In this document: positions 31,083 to 33,401 of the stretch, one piece after another
Position numbering within the stretch: position 1 is the first letter of the stretch
Layout of the letters: each line of letters starts with the position of its first letter
Assembly: GCF_009857535.1 (NCBI RefSeq)
Contig: NZ_WWCS01000032.1
Location: 1-33,401, forward strand
DNA: 33,401 bases
Direction of reading: 5' to 3'
DNA from: Duganella margarita
GTDB lineage: Bacteria; Pseudomonadota; Gammaproteobacteria; Burkholderiales; Burkholderiaceae_D
Notes under the pieces: generated by a model
The model's database searches: none
What the model was told of the DNA's origin: nothing
The model's input: only the letters and a program-made list of their open reading frames with translations
Translations under genes and position numbers: made by a program

Positions 31083-32084
31083 TCAGTCGCCGCCGCTGTC
31101 CTCTTCACCATCGCCATCATCGTTGTCGGCGCCATCCTTGACTGCATGGGCGCGGGCAGCGTCCACGCCGGCTTGCAACTTGGCGGCGTTGGCCAGGAAC
31201 TGGTCGACGCTGCGGTTGTCGCTGTGGCGCACTTCCGGCGGAAGCAGCACCGCCATGTACAGTTCGTCGGCAGCGCGGCCGGTGCCTTGCAGATTGCTGA
31301 GCACCACCAGCCCGGAGCCCGCCAGCAGCATCACCGTGGTGGCGATCAGGAAGCGGCGCGGATGGTGCGGCTTGATGGTAATCAGGTGGAAGAAGATCAT
31401 CGCGCACGCAATCGCCAGCGTCACCAGGTTGCCGTAGCGTGTCAGCGATTCGGCCGACCAGGCATAGGCCAGCACCGCGCTGCCGCCGCGCCACAGGCCC
31501 ACCACCGCCAGCGCGCTGCCGAGAATGAACAAATGGCGGCCGAGGCGCGCATGGGTGCCGAACAGGCGGTTGGCCAGTGCCCACACGCCAGCCCACAACA
31601 GGCCTGCGGCCAGGCTCGAGGCCAGCACCAGCAGGTAGCGGATCAGGGCAAACGGTTCAACATCGCTGAGCCAGGTTTCCAGGCAGCTGAACAGGGCGAT
31701 CAGCACCAGGCCGATGGTGGCCGGCGTCGCGCCTTCCCAGCTGTGCATGGTGGTGTCGGCGATTTCGGCTGCCACCGGAAAGTCCGACGGCCGCACCCGC
31801 AGCCGCGTGTGGCCGAGCCGCACCACGGTGTCGCCGTCCAGCGTGATGCTGGTCTGGCGGCGGCCTTTGTGGATGGTGCCGTTCTTGCTGCCGAGATCGC
31901 GCAGGATCACCTGGTTGTGCTGGTCGGTTTCGACGATGGCGTGGCTGGCGGCGCTGTGGGCGTCGTCCAGGATGATCTCGTTGTCGTAGGCGCGGCCGAT
32001 GCGGATCGGCAGCTCTGCTACCTTGTGCCGGTGCAGCACGTCGCCATTGCGGGCCAGGATTTCAACGAAGTAGGGGGCTTTCAT
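31083..32084 (-). CDS. FHA-domain membrane protein
   Basis: The 333-residue protein has an N-terminal forkhead-associated domain (about 5-100) with RIGRAYDNEI at 28-37 and DLGSKNGT at 63-70. About six membrane helices (about 120-275) and an acidic C-terminal tail (DNDDGDGEEDSGGD) follow. FHA domains bind phosphothreonine peptides. Here the usual S-R before the conserved His is replaced by Ala45-Ala46 (HSAASHA), so phosphopeptide binding may be altered. Its start overlaps the stop of the upstream serine protease gene (ATGA at 32081-32084), so the two are probably made together and may work together at the inner membrane. The partner kinase is not in view. Confidence 0.85.
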   Translation of the reverse strand: MKAPYFVEILARNGDVLHRHKVAELPIRIGRAYDNEIILDDAHSAASHAIVETDQHNQVILRDLGSKNGTIHKGRRQTSITLDGDTVVRLGHTRLRVRPSDFPVAAEIADTTMHSWEGATPATIGLVLIALFSCLETWLSDVEPFALIRYLLVLASSLAAGLLWAGVWALANRLFGTHARLGRHLFILGSALAVVGLWRGGSAVLAYAWSAESLTRYGNLVTLAIACAMIFFHLITIKPHHPRRFLIATTVMLLAGSGLVVLSNLQGTGRAADELYMAVLLPPEVRHSDNRSVDQFLANAAKLQAGVDAARAHAVKDGADNDDGDGEEDSGGD

Positions 32085-33401
32085 TTGGCGCCGCCTTTCT
32101 TCGCTGCTTCAACGGTTGGCTTGAGCGACAGCGAATCGAGGAACACGCGCGACAGGCGCAGGCCGTTTTCATAGGAGACGCCGCGCGCATCCAGCCGGCT
32201 TTGCAGGCTCATCAAGCCTTGGTCGGTGCTGGCGGTCAGCAGGGCGAAGTCGTACAGGCCGGCGAACTTGCGGTAGGCACGCACGCACAGCACGGCGCGC
32301 AGCGGCAGGTTCTTGTTCTTGACGAAGTCTTCGGTGCAGTTGGGGCCGGTCAGGCGCGCATCCTTGTTGCTGCCGAAGTGTTCGTTGCGGAACGAGGCGC
32401 TGGCCAGCTGGGCGAAGCGCAGCTTGTCGAGGCCGGCGCTGCGCAGGAACTGGTGGCGGATGGCGATCTGGCCGGTCTGCAAGGAGCCGCTGACGAAGAT
32501 CGCCGATTCCATCGCACAGCTGGCGTCGTCCACCGTGAACGGCTTGTCGGCCTTGACGTTGGACCGGCCCCAGCAGCGCATCTGCTCGGATTCGCGCACC
32601 GGCACCTGATACGGGCCCATCGGCTTCAGGCTCAGCGGGCTGGCCAGCAGCTGGTTGACCATCGCGCTCTGGTGCGCCAGCAGCTGACCGGCCACCACGG
32701 CGGTGAAATCGGTCGGCGCTTTCTGCTGGGCTTCGACTTTCTGCAGCAGGTCCTGGGCGTAGCGGGCCGGCACCAGGAAGCTGACCAGTTCGCCGTCGAG
32801 GCGCTTGGAGACGTTGACGCCGGCCACCGAGCCGTCGGCCGTCACGCTGGGGCCGCCGCTCATGCCGGAGTTGATCGGGCCGGTGAACATCAGCTGGTCG
32901 TAGAAGCTGCGGGCGATCACGCCGTTGTAGGCGCCTTCGGAAATCGCAAAGCCGAGGTCGAGCGGATTGCCCATCGAGTACAAGTACTGGCCCTGCGTCA
33001 GGCGCGCCAGCTGCGGCGGCATCTTGAAGAAGCCGGTGCCGTTGCGGCTGACGCGCAGCACCGCCAGGTCGTGCAGCACATCGACCGCCAGCAGTTCCAC
33101 ATTGCCGCGCTGGCCGCCGGTGTCGACCCATTCGCCGACGTAGGTGTCGGGATCGAGCGCGAACTGCGACACCACGTGGTAGTTGGTCACCACCAGGTTG
33201 CTGGTGCCGATCAAAAAGCCGGAGCCGACCGACGATTGGGTGCGGCCGCTTTTCAGCAGCGAGCGCACTTGCAGGATGTCGTTCTTGGCCGAGGCATACA
33301 GGTGCTGGGCGGCGCTGGAGGGGGGCGGCAGCGGCGCGGCGTCGCCATTGGCATCGGCGCCCGGCGCGGCGGACGCACCTGGCGGCGTGCCGGCTGGCGC
33401 T
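32081..33401 (-). CDS. Trypsin-like serine protease, N-terminus beyond window
   Basis: The frame is open to the window end, so the N-terminus is missing. An apparent start (GTG at 33268) lies inside the coding frame and is not used. A Pro/Ala/Gly-rich linker (33401 to about 33300) is followed by an S1C/DegP-like trypsin fold with the triad His in TNYHVV (33178-33176 by codon), Asp in VLHDLAVLRV and Ser in INSGMSGGP. No PDZ domain is visible. Instead a C-terminal extension of about 200 residues has several cysteines (such as MRCWGR, DASCAM, GPNCTED, AVLCVRAY). It is in one operon with the FHA gene. The expected location is periplasmic or membrane-anchored; the substrate is unknown. Confidence 0.85.
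   Translation of the reverse strand, partial: APAGTPPGASAAPGADANGDAAPLPPPSSAAQHLYASAKNDILQVRSLLKSGRTQSSVGSGFLIGTSNLVVTNYHVVSQFALDPDTYVGEWVDTGGQRGNVELLAVDVLHDLAVLRVSRNGTGFFKMPPQLARLTQGQYLYSMGNPLDLGFAISEGAYNGVIARSFYDQLMFTGPINSGMSGGPSVTADGSVAGVNVSKRLDGELVSFLVPARYAQDLLQKVEAQQKAPTDFTAVVAGQLLAHQSAMVNQLLASPLSLKPMGPYQVPVRESEQMRCWGRSNVKADKPFTVDDASCAMESAIFVSGSLQTGQIAIRHQFLRSAGLDKLRFAQLASASFRNEHFGSNKDARLTGPNCTEDFVKNKNLPLRAVLCVRAYRKFAGLYDFALLTASTDQGLMSLQSRLDARGVSYENGLRLSRVFLDSLSLKPTVEAAKKGGAK

Overview
The window is chromosomal DNA of a high-GC betaproteobacterium. It most resembles an Oxalobacteraceae member (Duganella/Massilia/Rugamonas type). This assignment is an inference from the gene order tpiA-secG-tRNA-Leu(GAG)-nuoA..N-DUF2818-NUDIX, which is a Burkholderiales arrangement, and from the protein sequences; no database search was run.

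Layout. (1) 1-3061: 3' end of a sugar-porter MFS gene, a secreted head-GIN (DUF2807) protein, a secreted Sel1-repeat protein, a perfect 23-bp inverted repeat of REP type, and a quinone oxidoreductase. (2) 3131-4724: tpiA with a sigma70-like promoter, secG, and tRNA-Leu(GAG) with its own promoter and terminator. (3) 4846-19825: a complete 14-gene respiratory complex I cluster, nuoA to nuoN, all on the plus strand. Several genes are joined by 1- or 4-nt start/stop overlaps, and a DUF2818 membrane protein is translationally coupled to nuoN. (4) 19860-22325: a NUDIX hydrolase, a secreted HExxH protein (DUF922-like), ispD and ispF, tightly packed and probably co-transcribed; ispD and ispF are two steps of the MEP isoprenoid pathway. 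(5) 22265-24181: a decay zone with lower apparent GC. It holds an orphan DUF433 antitoxin-like gene whose N-terminus looks like a BrnA fragment, a broken BrnT toxin remnant, a DUF6624 remnant, a small secreted protein and a metallo-beta-lactamase-fold pseudogene with two deletions. (6) 24214-31072: an M61 peptidase, an SDR/NmrA gene pair facing a divergent LysR regulator, a small unknown gene, and an MFS efflux gene facing a divergent TetR regulator with two operator-like sites. (7) 31083-33401: an FHA-domain membrane protein and a trypsin-like serine protease in one operon; the protease gene runs off the window end.

The core of the window (tpiA, secG, nuo, isp) is housekeeping: glycolysis, secretion, NADH oxidation coupled to proton pumping, and isoprenoid precursor synthesis. 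No complete new defence or mobile system was seen. The most unusual stretch is the toxin-antitoxin graveyard at 22.3-22.9 kb, where a dead brnT sits upstream of what looks like a BrnA-DUF433 chimera. Other points of interest are an SDR lacking its catalytic Tyr/Lys, a histidine-rich loop in NuoL, an FHA domain lacking the usual phosphothreonine contacts, and the overlapping divergent promoters of the TetR/MFS pair.
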